A DNA stretch of 64,000 nt from the NCBI GenBank assembly GCA_018296165.2, contig JACKQL020000037.1:62001-126000 (forward strand), read 5' to 3'. The translations under genes were made by a program, and so were the position numbers. Below, piece after piece: positions 10,567 to 22,131 of this stretch. The notes under the pieces are model-generated. The model did no database searches. It saw only the letters and a program-made list of their open reading frames with translations, and had not been told where the DNA came from. This DNA is from Termitomyces sp. T153 (Eukaryota; Basidiomycota; Agaricomycetes; Agaricales; Lyophyllaceae). Every line of letters starts with the position of its first letter. Within the stretch, counting starts at the first letter, position 1.

Positions 10567-11665
10567 TGATGAGCCCCAGTTATTGCTGAGCACCATTTTT
10601 TGGCATTTCGGACTTAGCGGCAGCTGACTACCTTAAATCTGACACAAGTCACAACACTCAGCACACAAGACCTAGCCTGAGGATTGGACCAAAGCACAAG
10701 ACTTTAGCAACCACGAGACTTACCAATCATGAGAAACATGTGGAGTCTGGAACTTGGGCCTAAATCATCAAGGCCTAGACTCTCCCTAGTAATGATTATT
10801 AGTGACCCTAGTGACTCTAGCGACAAAACAGCGTTCTCTTACTATATATGGACAAATTATCAGACGCATACCTTTTTACTATTGTTTCTTTTGCCAAGCT
10901 TACCAACATACTTGAATGGTGTCTATGCTTCAGGTATTGACATTGGACTCATTTCTTTTTGGTTTCATTTGCAATTAGGTGCCGCCAAGACTTTGCCTAT
11001 GATTTTTCACTTAGTTACAGACTGACACCTCGTATGCACCATAAACACAGTGACAGATGCCATTGCTAGTGGTGCCTATTTGTTTACTTTCCCATACTAT
11101 ACTTTGAAACATATAAATACTGACTGTACATAGACACTAGAGAAGGGAACAATTGGAGAACTGCTATCTTTGAGCTTACCAGCAAGAGATTTCACTTTGC
11201 TTCTTTCACTCTTCTATCACCTTTGACCCAGGCTTAGCAATAAGCCTTCTCAACTTCAACCTCAACTTAGTGTGGTGCCAACTGCAGATGCCTATTTTAG
11301 TTAATCCAACTTAGCAATGCTAGCAACTATGGCTAGTGACCAGTTTATGTTCATCCCTTGATTTTAGTCTTCCTGTTACCACCTTTCCCTGTCTCTACCC
11401 TATTCCCTCACTCTCCACTACCTCCATTAAGAGGGTGCTTTGTCTTAGTGATGTTACTGGTCTTTACTCTTTTTCTTTCCTTATTGTCACTAGTGACTTC
11501 TTTCAACTTCACTCCACAACACCACTTTTGCTCTAGTTCTCTGGGACAGTTACTGACTTGCCCTCAACTATTAACTTCCTACTGCCAGCTACTCTATCTA
11601 GTGACTAGTGTCAGGTCCTCTTTTTAGGTTTCCTGCACAGCACTAGGTGGCATAGGAGTACATCA
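10567..11665 (+). repeat. C-family solo LTR inside element C gag
   Basis: Starts TGATGAGCCCC and ends GGAGTACATCA like the C LTRs, 1099 bp, but is diverged from the flanking C LTRs. Flanks are GCAC (10563-10566) and GCGC (11666-11669), a possible 4-bp duplication with one transition. No internal sequence of its own remains. Confidence 0.85.
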
Positions 11666-11904
11666 GCGCCAAATGGGTTTCAAAGGGAACGGACACCTCT
11701 ACAACCAAGACCAGCAATGGCACCAGTGGTATTCCTTTGTCATTGCCAATTGCTAACACACCAGCCACCCCTTTGCCTATGCCTAAGCAAGAAACTTTGG
11801 AATTAACAACCACCACAGTGATAGTCAGTGCCTTGGAACGTTTGGAAGCTCTTTTGACCAATGGTAACACCCAACCTCATCAACAGTTTGCTAACAGCTA
11901 CTTA

Positions 11905-12108
11905 TAATTGTGTCCTATTACATCTTGTGTCCTAGTTTTCATCTCTGGACTCTGTCTTGTGTCTGTAATCTTGTTCTCAATTCTATTTCATTCTTGTCTC
12001 TATCTTGTCTGAACTCCATCTTGTATTGTCTGCTTCAGTTTCCTTTCATGTTGCCTGGTTTCCTTTCAACTCTATCTCTGTTCTAATCATTGTCTATATC
12101 TCTATAAC
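11905..12108. other. CT-rich insertion of unknown origin in element C gag
   Basis: About 200 bases rich in TCTTGTCT/TCTATCTCTG-like words interrupt the gag linker and appear to have removed the first Cys of the zinc knuckle. The texture resembles the CT-rich U5 region of B-family LTRs, but I cannot align it confidently. Confidence 0.35.
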
Positions 12109-12993
12109 TTTTGTGGTGAAATTGGTCACACCATAGTCCAAGGCACATGTATGAAACTGGAGCAAATGATTCAACAGAGTAAGGTCTGTTGGAATGCCAA
12201 AGGAAAGATCATTTTACCATCAGGCGCTATGAGCCCTAATTATTTCGGCAAGCAACTATACATGGAATGCATCAAGGAATGGCACAGGCTTAACCCAGGA
12301 CAAATTGTTACTGGCAGACTCTCTTCCAATGCTAACCCAGATCCCAAGCAAGCAGCTATGCAGCAGTTGCTAATCCATGAAGTAATGCAACAGGATGTTG
12401 CTATGGGCCAAGTGCTAAGCAAGGAAGAACGGATCAAGGCTTTGGAATGTGAACTCTTTGCACTCAGGCGACATGGCAAAAAGTTTGATGGCGTACAAGT
12501 CCCCTGTGTGGCTTATTGACCAGCAAACAATACTCCAAAGGCAACACCCCCAACTAGCAACACCTCAGCAACTTCATCCTTTTCTGATTTGACTCCAGCT
12601 CCTGCTGCTAAGCCTGCAGACAAAGGCAAAGCATCTGAACATACCATTGCTAATGAACAACTGCCCATTGCTAAGGAACCCATCGCTCAGCCTCCCATCC
12701 ACCCGTTTTCTGGCATCTCTGGTTGCTATGTACCCCCCGCTAACAGGAATTTCGCTGCTCCCAACAGAACTAACAATGGCGCATATTGAACTATGCCACT
12801 CATTTATGACATTGAGCAGTCCAAGGCAGTTTTTGAATGGGTTTTAAGCACCAAGGTTACAGTATTGGTTGGCGAACTTTGCTCAGTATCACAGGACATC
12901 CGGAATCAGTTTAGAACAGTGGTTACACCCAAATGACTAGTAGGTGCTAGTGCTAATACGGTACAAGACCCCAGCAACATTTTTGAAGATATA

Positions 12994-13467
12994 TTGCCGA
13001 CTTTTGCTATTGAAGAACCCCAGTTTTTGCTAGGATCCAATGTCAATACTGCTAACGGACTTACCTTGGATAAGGCACCTTTTGCATCTGTTGACCCTGT
13101 CAAAGCCTACATTGATTTGCTACCCCATGGAGAAGAGCCTGTGGTGCTCACTGTTGCTAAGGATTCTCAGTCACTTCGTACTGTCATGATGCTGATCGAC
13201 AACAAAGAGGAAGTGGAATGCATTCACAACAGTGGCTCTCAGATTATTTCAATGTCAGTGGAAATTGCCAGTGACCTTGGACTATCCTACGATCCCAACA
13301 TAGTTTTAAACATGCAGAGCGCTAATGGCACCATAGACCAATCACTAGGACTTGCTCAAAACATACCATGTACTATTGGCGACATTTTGGTTTATCTCCA
13401 AATCCATGTTTTATGGTCTCCCATCTACAACATTCTACTTGGACGCCCCTTTGATGTATTAACTTGA
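12994..13467 (+). pseudogene. Element C protease region
   Basis: Frame of 157 codons with VMMLIDNKEEVECI, HNSGSQIISMS and YNILLGRPFDVLT. The HNSGSQ motif aligns with the D-S/P-G-S/A catalytic triad of retropepsins, with Asn in place of Asp. ILLGRPF is the usual downstream hydrophobic-Gly motif. A stop at 13465-13467 separates it from the RT frame that follows. Confidence 0.75.
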
Positions 13468-13558
13468 AGTATGGTCAACATGCTTAGCAACGTTAAAACT
13501 ACTATAACAATCACAGACCCCAATACTGGCCAACAGCACACTATCCCTACCTTTCCTT

Positions 13559-15019
13559 ATGGCAAATCCAAAAGGAACAACCGCCAAAATGTTCACTTTG
13601 AAACAGAAGCACCCTGTTGCTTTCATTGCTGAAGGCATGGATGAAGAAGATAGCAACATAGCGATCATTATCAGCTATGACCATTCAACTGGTCTAGCAA
13701 CTTGTATAGCTTCTTGTGATTTGGACAACAACATTTTACTTACTAATTCTGACACACAGACTAATCCTGCACTAGCATATCTTTACACTATGGCTAGCAA
13801 CATATCTGATTTGTCCCTTCCACCTTGTTCTTATCTGGTTTCTGCTGATACATCTAATCCCTTGATTCTTGGACAGACTTTACCACTTGATACACACATT
13901 ACAGACACTACCCCCACCTATGTTAACATTCCATTTCCTGCTCAGTTTGTTGCTAACAAACCCCCTAAGCGAAGAGGAGTTCAAGTAAAGAAGAAGTACA
14001 AACCCATTGCCATGAAAACCAAACCAGTTGCCAGCCACGTTAGTGAGGATTTCCAAATTGAGTGCCAGATTATTGGCAATCCACTAGTGACAATCCCTCA
14101 GCTCAATCCAAATCCACCACCTTTCGTCCTGACAAAGCAATTCACTAGTGAACAACAAGCAAAACTTGTTAAGGACCATGACACAGGATTCCTCACTACC
14201 AGTGAAATCAACATACTAGTTGACATGGTTGCCAAGCAGGAAAAAGCTTTTGCTTGGGAAGATTCCAAACAAGGAAGTTTGCGCCTTGACTTTTTCCCAC
14301 CAGTACACACACTGACAATTCCACACGTACCGTGGGTCCAGCATAATTGCCCCATACCCCCAGGACTAAAAAAGGAAGTATGCGAGATTATTTGTGACAA
14401 GATTAGTGCTGGTGTTTACAAACCTTCAAACTCCACTTACTGCTTGCGATGGTTTTGTGTTCTCAAGAAGAATAGTAAGCTCAGAATTGTGCACAGTCTT
14501 GAGCCGCTAAACCATGTCACCATTTGCCATTCTGGAGTACCACCCTTTCCAGACCACATTGCAGAATCTTTTGCTGGATGCATCTGTGGTGCCACTCTTG
14601 ACCTCTATGTTAGCTATGACGAGCAACTTATTGACCTCACTTCACATGACTTAACAACATTCCAGACTCTGTTTGGTGCTCTTCGCTTAGTAACCTTGCT
14701 GATGGGATGGACCAACTCTGTGCCTATATTTCACAACAACATTACTTTCATTTTGCAGCCAGAGATCCCCCATAACGTGCTCAGCTTTATTGATGATGTT
14801 GGCGCTAAAGGACCCAAGGACTGGAAGATTGTTAATGGTAAACCCACTAAGCATCCTGCTAATCCAAACATTTGCCTAGTGCTATGGGAGTTCTTTGAGC
14901 TTCTCAACAGAGTTCTCCAGCAAATGAAATATTGCAGTGGCACTTTTTCTAGTCACAAACTTGTTCTTTGCACCCTGACTTTCAAGATTCTAGGTCATGT
15001 TTGCACTCCTAGTGGTTGA
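13559..15019 (+). pseudogene. Element C pol: linker and reverse transcriptase
   Basis: The longest open frame in the window, 486 codons. The first ~160 residues are a variable linker. RT follows from ~residue 185: KEVCEIICDKISAGVYKPS, the CVLKKNSKLRIVH strand, LEPLNHVTI (usually DLQPLN), LDLYVSYDEQLI, then TTFQTLFGALR and the catalytic FIDDVG near 14786. Both Asp of the YXDD-like motif are retained, but LRIVHSL and SYDE (usually GYDER) are altered. The frame stops at 15019, before the RNase H part. Confidence 0.82.
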
Positions 15020-15070
15020 ATCCCTGACAAAAGTCACTTAGCCCTAATTGAGCGGTGGAGCCCTTGTAAG

Positions 15071-15658
15071 TTGCTATTGGAAGTCCAAGCCTTTTTGGGC
15101 ACAGTTGGGGTACTTAGGATTTTTGTCAAGAACTTTGCCCATCAAGCCAACAGCCTAACAAAACTTACTCATGTTGGCATCCCTTTTGAGTTTGGCCCTG
15201 ACCAGATAAGTGCTCAATGTGACCTTGTGAAAGCCTTACAAGATGCTAAGCCCCTAGTTCCTATCAACTATGAATTGCCTGACCCTGTCATCTTGGTGGT
15301 GGACACCTCATACATAGCAGTTGGATATTACCTTTGCCAGTGCACTAGTGACAATTGCAAGGAATGCTGCTACAACCACTTTGGATTGATTACGCTAAAC
15401 AATAGAGAAGCCAGATTCAGTCAGCTCAAGTTGGAACTCTATGGCCTTTATTGAGTGCTACAAGCTTTACGGATGTACCTCATTGGTGTTAGGAATCTTA
15501 TCATTGAAGTCAATGCTTGCTACATTAAGGGCATGCTTCAGAACCCTGACATCCAGCCTTCTGCTAGCATGAACCACTGGATTATGGTGATTTTGATGTT
15601 TCACTTCAAGCTGGTCCACATCAAAGGAACTTTCCATGGCCCCGATGGTCTTTTGTGA
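15071..15658 (+). pseudogene. Element C pol: RNase H region
   Basis: Same pol with a TGA at 15452 splitting it in two frames. Visible are VQAFLGTVGVLRIFVKNFA (thumb/connection), VILVVDTSYIAVGYYLCQ (first catalytic Asp retained, usually VDSS..AVG), NNREARFSQLKLELYGLY (catalytic Glu, usually FSQPKLELYGL) and LIIEVNACYIKGMLQNPD (usually EVDA.YIKGM; Asp to Asn). Inactive. Confidence 0.78.
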
Positions 15659-15985
15659 TGCCTGCCACAGTCTGGTGACCCTCCAGCTGACAATAGTGAC
15701 AACTCCATTTATGAGGATGGGATAGACCGCTTACATGGGTTCATTCACCAAGTTCAGCTACTGCTGCTGCTACTTTGCCAAGTTTCCATGGCTTCCCATT
15801 GCCTACCTCCTTTAGTCAAGTACCCTTATTCACATCCTTTGGCAACATTCACCAGTGACACCAACACTCTCCCATGATTAGCGACCAGCAACAATATTCC
15901 GCCTTTCTGAGATGATGGCACCACTACTTATAGTGACATACCTCACATTGCCAAAGCTGTCGCCAGCAACACTCGTGTACTTCTA

Positions 15986-17194
15986 GTGGAGAAATGGCTA
16001 CACAATCTTGCCAGACCTGAAGGCCTTAGTGACAAGGACTATGCCACTTTTGTTTGCTATGCCTCCATGTTCTTTGTAACTGGAGGCAAACTTTGGCGAA
16101 AAAGTCAAGATGGTGCTCACAAGCTGTTTGTGCCCCTTGCTAATCACTTACAAGTCTTGAAAGCCATGCATGATGACTTGGGACATAGAGGTCTTTTTGC
16201 TACTTGCTCAGCCCTTCTAGAATGATTTTGGTGGCCTCAAGTTAGTGCCAATATTGTATGATACCTTTGGACTTGCCACCTCTGCCAAATACACCAGATG
16301 ACCAAAGTTCTCATCCTGCCAACTGTTGCTATGCCAGTGCCCTTGTTCAGCAAGATATACATTGACACCATGTTCATGCCATCCTCCAACAAGTTCAAAT
16401 ATATCATTCAAGGATGTTGTTTGCTAACTCATTACCCCAAGTTTTGCATGCTTGCCAGAGAGAACACCAAAGCTATTGCTAAGTGGCTATACAAGGACGT
16501 CATCTGTTGTTGGGGAGTGCTTAGTGAAATCGTTACCAACAATGGACCTCCAATCCTAAAGGCAGTTACCTACTTGGTGAAGAAGTATAACTTGCACCAC
16601 ATCTGAATCTCTGGTTACAATAAGCGTGCTAATGGAATAGTTGAGCAGCCCCATTTTGATGTTCGCCAAGCCCTCTTCAAAGCGGTTGACAGTGATCAGT
16701 CCAGGTGGAGTACTGCTACTTACTCTGTATTTTGGTCAGAACGGGTTACTGTTTGCAAGCAAATGGGTTGCTCCCCCTACTTCATAACAACTGGCACCCA
16801 CCCTCTCTTGCTAGCTGACATAGTAGAAGCAACATATTTGCAACTGCCACCAAACTTGCTATTGTCGACAACAGACCTCATAGCCCACTAAGTGATTGAT
16901 CTTCAACGTCACCAAGAGAATCTCGACTGCCTTCACAGTCACATTCTTAGCATTTGTTGCCTAGCAGCCATTTGCTTTGAAACAGAACATGCTGCTATGA
17001 TCTGCGATTACAACTTCAAAGCAGGCAACCTCATACTGATGAGGAATACTAGAATCAAGGTAATGCATAACAAGAAGATGAAGCCTCATTACCTAGGCCC
17101 TTTAGTGGTAATCTCTCGCAACTGTGGAGGTGCTTACATTATTTGTAAACTAGATGGCTCCGTACTGCATTGTCCCATTGCTGCCTTTTGTTGA
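15986..17194 (+). pseudogene. Element C pol: integrase
   Basis: Fragments in order: the zinc-binding HHCC region (HDDLGHRGLFATC near 16170-16210, then WTCHLCQ), the core strand YIDTMFMP (first catalytic Asp, near 16360), VTNNGPP (usually TDNG; second Asp changed to Asn) near 16535, GIVEQPHFDVRQAL (catalytic Glu) near 16640, then a C-terminal region FKAGNLILMRNTRI and KMKPHYLGPLVVISR (GPY-type module) near 17010-17110. Stops at 16225, 16606 and 16891 break it. I see no chromodomain after the GPY module. Confidence 0.82.
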
Positions 17195-17535
17195 GTCCCC
17201 TATTTTGCTAGAGAACACATAATAGTGCCTAGCAATGCTTTTGACATTGACACCTCTCGACTCAGAGAACTGGAGCAAACTGAACTTGTCAACAACAACA
17301 ATACTGGCAATGTAGCCAGTGAAGAAGAAAGCTATCTTTTGCTAAGCCTTAGCAACTTATCTTGACTCTATTGAGATACTAGAGGAGATTAAATGGAGAG
17401 GAAGGTGGGGTGATGAAGTTCAAGCAATACTGCCAGCCATTTTTATTCAAATCCCTCTGGCACATGGACCAAGTGATCAAGCATGTGATTTTTGGGGTTG
17501 ACTGAGGACAGTCAATATTTCAGTATGGGGGAGGA

Positions 17536-18680
17536 TGATGAGCCCTGGTTATTGCTGAGCACCATTTTTGGCATTTTGAACTTAGTGGCAGCTGACTACT
17601 TTGAATTTGGCACAAGTCACAACACTCAGTACATGGAACCCAGCCTGAGGGTTGGACCAAAGCATGAGACTTTAGCAAGTATGAGACTTTTTGATCATGA
17701 GAAATATCACATGGAACCTGGAACTTGGGCCTGGAACATCAAGGCCTAGATCTTTCTTAGCAATGATTATTAGCAACTTTAGCAACTCTGGTGACAAGAC
17801 AGTGTTCTCTTACTATATACAGACATATTACCAGACATGTACCTTTTTACTATCATTCCCCTTGCCAAGCTTACCAACATACTTGAATGGTGTCTATGCT
17901 TCAGGTATTGACATCGGACTCACTCTTTTTGGATTCATTTGCATTTATATGCCATAGAGACTTCACTTATGGTTTTTCACCTAGTTACAGACTGATGCCT
18001 TGTATGGACCATAAACACAGTAACAGATGCCATTGCCAGTGGTGACTATTTGCTTACTTTCCCATACTATACTTTGGAAACATATCAATACTGCCTGTAC
18101 ATAGACACTACCCCATCATAGCAAAATAGAACAGAGAACCCCTGTCAGCATTGACTAGTTGCTCTCTCTAAGCTTACCAGCTTGAGATTTCACTTTGCTT
18201 CTTTCATTCCTCTATTGCTTTTTGACTTCAGCTTAGCAACAAGCCTTCTCGACTTTGACCTCAACCTAGTGTAGTGCCAGCTGTGGGTGCCTATTTGTGT
18301 TATTTTGACTTAGCAACATTAGCAACTATGGCTAGTGACTAGTTCATGTTCATTCTCTGATTTTAGTCTTCTTATTACTGCCTTCCCCCCCCTTTTTCCT
18401 ACCCTATCCCCTCACTCTTCCTATCTCCATTAGGGGTACACGTTGTCTTAGTGACATTATTTGTCTTTACCCATTTTCTTTCCTTATCATCACTAGTGAC
18501 TTCAGCTAGTGATAGCAACTTCTTTTGACTTCACTTCACAACACAACTTTTGCTCTAGTTCTCTGGAATGGTTACTGACTTGCCCTCAACTATTAACTTC
18601 CTACTGCCAGCTATCCTATCTAGTGACTAGTGTTAGGTCTTCTTTTTAGGTTTTCTGCATGGTACTAGGCAGCATAGGAG
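17536..18680 (+). repeat. 3' LTR of element C (last 7 bases at 19885-19891)
   Basis: Near-identical to 8473-9615 in most stretches. It is interrupted 7 bases before its end by the solo LTR at 18681-19879; the TSD copy AGGAG (19880-19884) and CACATCA (19885-19891) complete it. Confidence 0.9.
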
Positions 18681-19879
18681 TGTTAGGTTCCGCTGACCTT
18701 GGGGACTCAGCTGCACTGGGCAAGTCCTTACTAGGCGGGCGTGATCCCCTTGCACTGGCAACTGAACACTCGAAAGCGTTCTGGGCACTGATGGCTTGTG
18801 CGGATAGTTGGTGGGATGTGATCCGGACAGATCCGGGGAGGTCCGGAGAAGTCGGATTGCAAGGAAATGGGACGGGCTTGGCGGGGTTCAGGCAGAAGAC
18901 CGTATGGGAGATTTGTGGAAGTGAAGGAGTAGGCGGCTATGTGATCAATGGGAGTGGAGCCAGGGTTTGATGGAAGATCAATTGGAGTTGATGGAGTCTG
19001 GGACCAAATGGAGAGCGGGGTTTGGGTCTGGGAAAGAGTGTCAGGGTTTGTAATTGTAATCGTGGAGTTTGTGAGGTCATTAAGGTTGAGGAAGGCTTGG
19101 GCACTACGGTCGGACAGAGTCACCAAGACTGTGTTGGATGAAATGAAATGGGGTTGATATGGAACAAGAGTAGATTCGAGTGGAGATACGAAACGACGAC
19201 GAGAATGATAACGAAATGGAGACAAGACAAGACCGGGAGACTGGGATAAGACTGGGAGACTGAGATAAGACTGGGAGACTGAGATAAGACCAGGAGACTG
19301 AGAGTAAGGAAAACAAAACACAAAACGTGAAACACAAGAAGGAAACAATTAGACCATAGGTAACGTTAAGCAATATCAAGACTAGAGTATAAAGAGCTAC
19401 TCGACATCTTATATACTGACTACTGGAGAACTTTGGGGTATGTCGGCTGTGGCGGCGGGGCTTGGCGGAGCTTTACGGAGTGGGTGGGTGTCGGTTGCGA
19501 TTGAGGGTCGGGCCACGCTGATATGTTGATGGGATCATTTGGGAATGCGGGTCGCCCCGAGGTTGTCGTGATACTCCGGAATGGGTCGGAGGAACCAGGG
19601 TGTTGAGTTGATGATGGGTGGCGAAGATTGGGAACAGCGGGGGTGGTTCTTGGGGTTCGGGAGATCCAGGGTAAGTGTCAGTGGCTGCGGGGAAGGTGTC
19701 GAAGTTGGCCAGGGGGCTGTTAGAGTTAGCCAGGGAGGCGTCAGAGTTAGCTGAGATTGCGTTGGGGCTAACCAAAATGAGCGTGGGGCATGGGTGGAAG
19801 TTTGGCGGAGCATCGGGGGTTTTGGGGAATCGGGAGGTTGCTGGACGATGTGCGGGGGTCCAGGGGACAGGTCATGACA
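18681..19879 (-). mobile_element. Solo LTR of the B/D/E family, long subfamily
   Basis: 1199 bp, TGTTAGGTTCCGCTGACC...CATGACA, with perfect AGGAG duplications at 18676-18680 and 19880-19884. It closely resembles the solo LTRs at 42557-43726 (opposite strand) and 62019-63162. On the minus strand TATATAAG is followed by AGTCTTGATATT as in the B, D and E LTRs, although most other sequence differs. A 19-bp motif repeats four times at 19231-19306. Confidence 0.92.
19231..19306. repeat. 19-bp tandem repeat inside the solo LTR U5
   Basis: Four copies of GA(C/T)(C/T)(A/G)GGAGACTGAGATAA. The same unit occurs about three times in the solo LTR at 42557-43726 (near 43130-43190) and two to three times near 62543-62610, so copy number varies between copies. 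Confidence 0.8.
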
Positions 19880-19891
19880 AGGAGCACATCA

Positions 19892-20014
19892 GCGTGGAGG
19901 GTGGTTGAGGGTTGGGGTGTTGAGAAGGGCTCAAGCAGGTTGAGGGTTGGGGTGTTGAGAAGGGCTCAAGCAGGCTGAGGACAAGGTCAGGGGTTTAGGG
20001 AGCAGGTCGTGACA
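19892..20014 (-). repeat. 3' LTR of element B, terminal part
   Basis: Continuation of 7538-8472 after element C. It contains a private tandem duplication of 35 bases (GTTGAGGGTTGGGGTGTTGAG... near 19903-19972) not seen in the partner LTR, and ends GTCGTGACA. The plus-strand bases that follow (TCACCCCCCCTTCAG) are the complement of the element's polypurine tract. Confidence 0.85.
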
Positions 20015-20218
20015 TCACCCCCCCTTCAGCATCAAGACTCTTGAGATGCGGGGCACAGTCCAGGGATTGGCAGGCTATAGGAATTGAAGTCGAGCAATAT
20101 TAATCAGACCACAGCAAGGCAGGGAACAAAGTTGAAACATGGCTGCCACTCATTAGGGGGCCCTTCTCAGGTTGTTAAAAAGGGGCAGACATACTCTGGG
20201 GTTCCTAAACTTCCTACA

Positions 20219-21898
20219 ATGTCCTCCTCTGAGTACTACTCAGAGGTGTCTCCTTCTCCTTCTATACAGTCCTCCTCCCATTCCTCCAAGGATTCTGAAG
20301 GTTGTCAAGGTTGTGGGCATGTGCAAGCAATATATTGGAGCTATGAGTGTGGTCTTATTTCTGTGCTTCAAAGTGCCAATAGGAGTTTTGACAGAGTTAT
20401 CTGTGGCAGTGGCAGGCCCCTCAGAGTTGTTGTTGGGTGGGGTCCTAGCACAGTTGGCAGTGGGGGTGGTCCCCACCTCACAATCTAGAACTGTTCTGGC
20501 CTCCAGAGTGGTCTGGCCCATTTTGTCAGCTTCTAGGATTGTGCAGGCAGAGGTGACACCAGAGCAGTTTGCAGCTGCTGTAGGGCAGACAAGAGGTCCT
20601 CCAACCCTTGAGTGGTGTTAAGTGGCGGCCCCAGTGAGTGAAAATGGGATTTTTTACTTTTTTCTCTAACTACTTATTCCATAGTGCTTATTCTGTATTT
20701 GACATGGCAAACAGTGTGACTTCAAGGAGGCCACACTAGGGCTATGGCATAATACATTGGTGTGCCTTCTGTGCCATTTGTGTCATGAGAGATGCTCTGT
20801 TACATTGAGTTGGCATGCTGCTTGCATTGCTACGGAACAAGGTTGGGACTGGGCATGGGTCATGGAGCAGATGGAAGAGGAGTGGCAGAGTAGAGTGTTG
20901 AGGAGGGGGTTGAGGGCAGGGGCAGTGCAGAGCATCTGCCAATGAAAGTCAGGCCCCTGTGAGGTGGGTGGAGGGAGGGGGCCCTAGCAGTGCACAACAA
21001 GGACAAATGGAAGGCATCTCCCTTGCCAGAGGCAGAACTGAGCAAGCAAGTATGGGGGGAGCAGGTAATGGTAGGCCCTCCAGGCCCTGCAGTGTATTTC
21101 CTGACCTCTGGGGCCCCCATTAAGCAGTCTGTGGGGGAGTTGTGGTCAGCTGTGGAGGCTTTTCTGCAGCGTCAGGTGGAAGGGTCAGAGTGGTTGCTGG
21201 CAATTCATGAGGAAGAGACCCACAAGATTAGAGAGGACTGGGACACAATGTGGAGGGAGTGGGATGAGGTGTGGAGGGACAGGGATGTGGCATGGAGGGA
21301 TAAAAATGTGGCTGTGGGGACTGCCACAGAGCACTTGTCCCAGCTGCAGGAGTTGCAAGCAAGTTTAAGGTAGCAAGAGGCACAGGTGGTGGTGGCAGCA
21401 CAGTGGTCAGAGGTGCAGGGGGTTCAGCAGGGGCCTAGTGTAGGGGGGCCCTGGGCAACAGTGGAGGGAGCATGGAGGCAGGAGGAGTGGCTTGCTAATG
21501 AGGTGGCCTTGGGGTGACAGGGAGTACTCCATGAGTGTTTTCCTCTTCCATTCTCCTTTTTCCTCTGAGCTGACTTTGCTTTGGCAGACTAGGCCTAGGA
21601 GCACCACATCCTTCTCAATGGAGCATTGGCAGCACTAGGTTCCATCCATGACAGGCTGGCAAGGATGCCTGAGGACCTCCTGCTAGAATTGGGACAGGGA
21701 GTCATGCAGATGGGGCATCTGCTAGTAGAGCATTGGCAGTAGGTGACAGCAGATCCCAGGACATAGTGGGAGGTGGCAATAGACATAGGAGAGCCACTTC
21801 CAGGGCACCTGGAGGTCTTGGCAGCGGTAGTGGCTCAGTTGGAGGTGGACATAGTGGGAAGAATAGTGGAGGTGGGATCAGAAGGGAAGAGGGAGTAG
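20219..21898 (+). pseudogene. Antisense ORF of element B: Cys-cluster plus coiled-coil protein
   Basis: Encoded opposite to element B's gag-pol, between its pol and 3' LTR. A start MSSSEYYSEVSPSPS leads to a Ser-rich region. The next segment (ELSVAVAGPSELL...EQFAAAVGQTRGPPTLEWC) ends at an intron 20634-20684 with donor GTGAGT, branch-like CTCTAACTA and acceptor TAG. The following exon reads C-x2-C-x6-C, a linker, C-x2-C-x6-C and a C...C tail, the spacing of a fungal Zn2Cys6 cluster with a long linker. A charged coiled coil (EDWDTMWREWDEVWRDRD) lies near 21230-21300 and a conserved block HHILLNGALAALGSIHD near 21600-21650. Stops (one in the first Cys knuckle) show decay. D and E carry the same ORF. 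The function is unknown to me. Confidence 0.65.
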
Positions 21899-22131
21899 GG
21901 AGTTTTTTTGGTCTTGTCTTCTTGTGTTCTGCATTGGCCCTCCCTTCATAGCATTATGTAATTACCATACTTGTTCATACAACTGTTTTGAGACATCCTG
22001 CCTGGATGATTAGACTCTCTTCAGTGTTGAGTAAGGAGGAGTAAATAAAACATGTAGGAGGTACTCATGGGAGTTGAATCCCTGATAAATCCAGAGGCAG
22101 GGGTTATGCCCACTAGTGCTGTCTGTATTTG

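Larger units (their letters stand above)
9641..12519 (+). pseudogene. Element C gag, split by a solo LTR
   Basis: The first part (9641-10566) is one frame with TGA stops at 10223 and 10316. It contains WDESRPRELPQYFKELEYLF, then KKEYMLQYV, TWLGLPEF, then YTYQEWKLAVLRLYPGA and FSDYYRDFQHIARWL, the recognisable capsid pattern of a large agaricomycete gypsy group. A C-family solo LTR occupies 10567-11665. The second part resumes with SAKWVSKGTD and runs to a poly-Asn/Gln linker near 11905. After a ~210-bp CT-rich insertion it reaches a remnant zinc knuckle FCGEIGHTIVQGTC (12110-12150) and IILPSGAMSPN...LRRH, ending at 12519. Inactive. Confidence 0.82.
8473..19891 (+). mobile_element. Element C: Ty3/gypsy retrotransposon nested in the B 3' LTR
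   Basis: LTRs at 8473-9615 and 17536-18680 (completed at 19885-19891) begin TGATGAGCC and end GGAGCACATCA, so the tips are the inverted repeat TGATG/CATCA. Flanking GCGT occurs at 8469-8472 and 19892-19895. The internal part runs gag, protease, RT, RNase H, integrase on the plus strand, with a purine tract GGGGGAGGA before the 3' LTR. It belongs to a different lineage from A and B/D/E and I see no chromodomain. Two solo LTRs have landed in it (10567-11665, 18681-19879). Confidence 0.92.

Noticed and set aside
10563..11669. Clean duplication flanking the C-family LTR in element C gag
   Set aside because: GCAC and GCGC agree at only three of four bases, so I report it as possible only.
18731..19348. 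205-codon minus-strand frame in the solo LTR
   Set aside because: LTR sequence. Ser/Leu/Val-rich reading comes from CT repeats; the other solo LTRs have it only in broken form.
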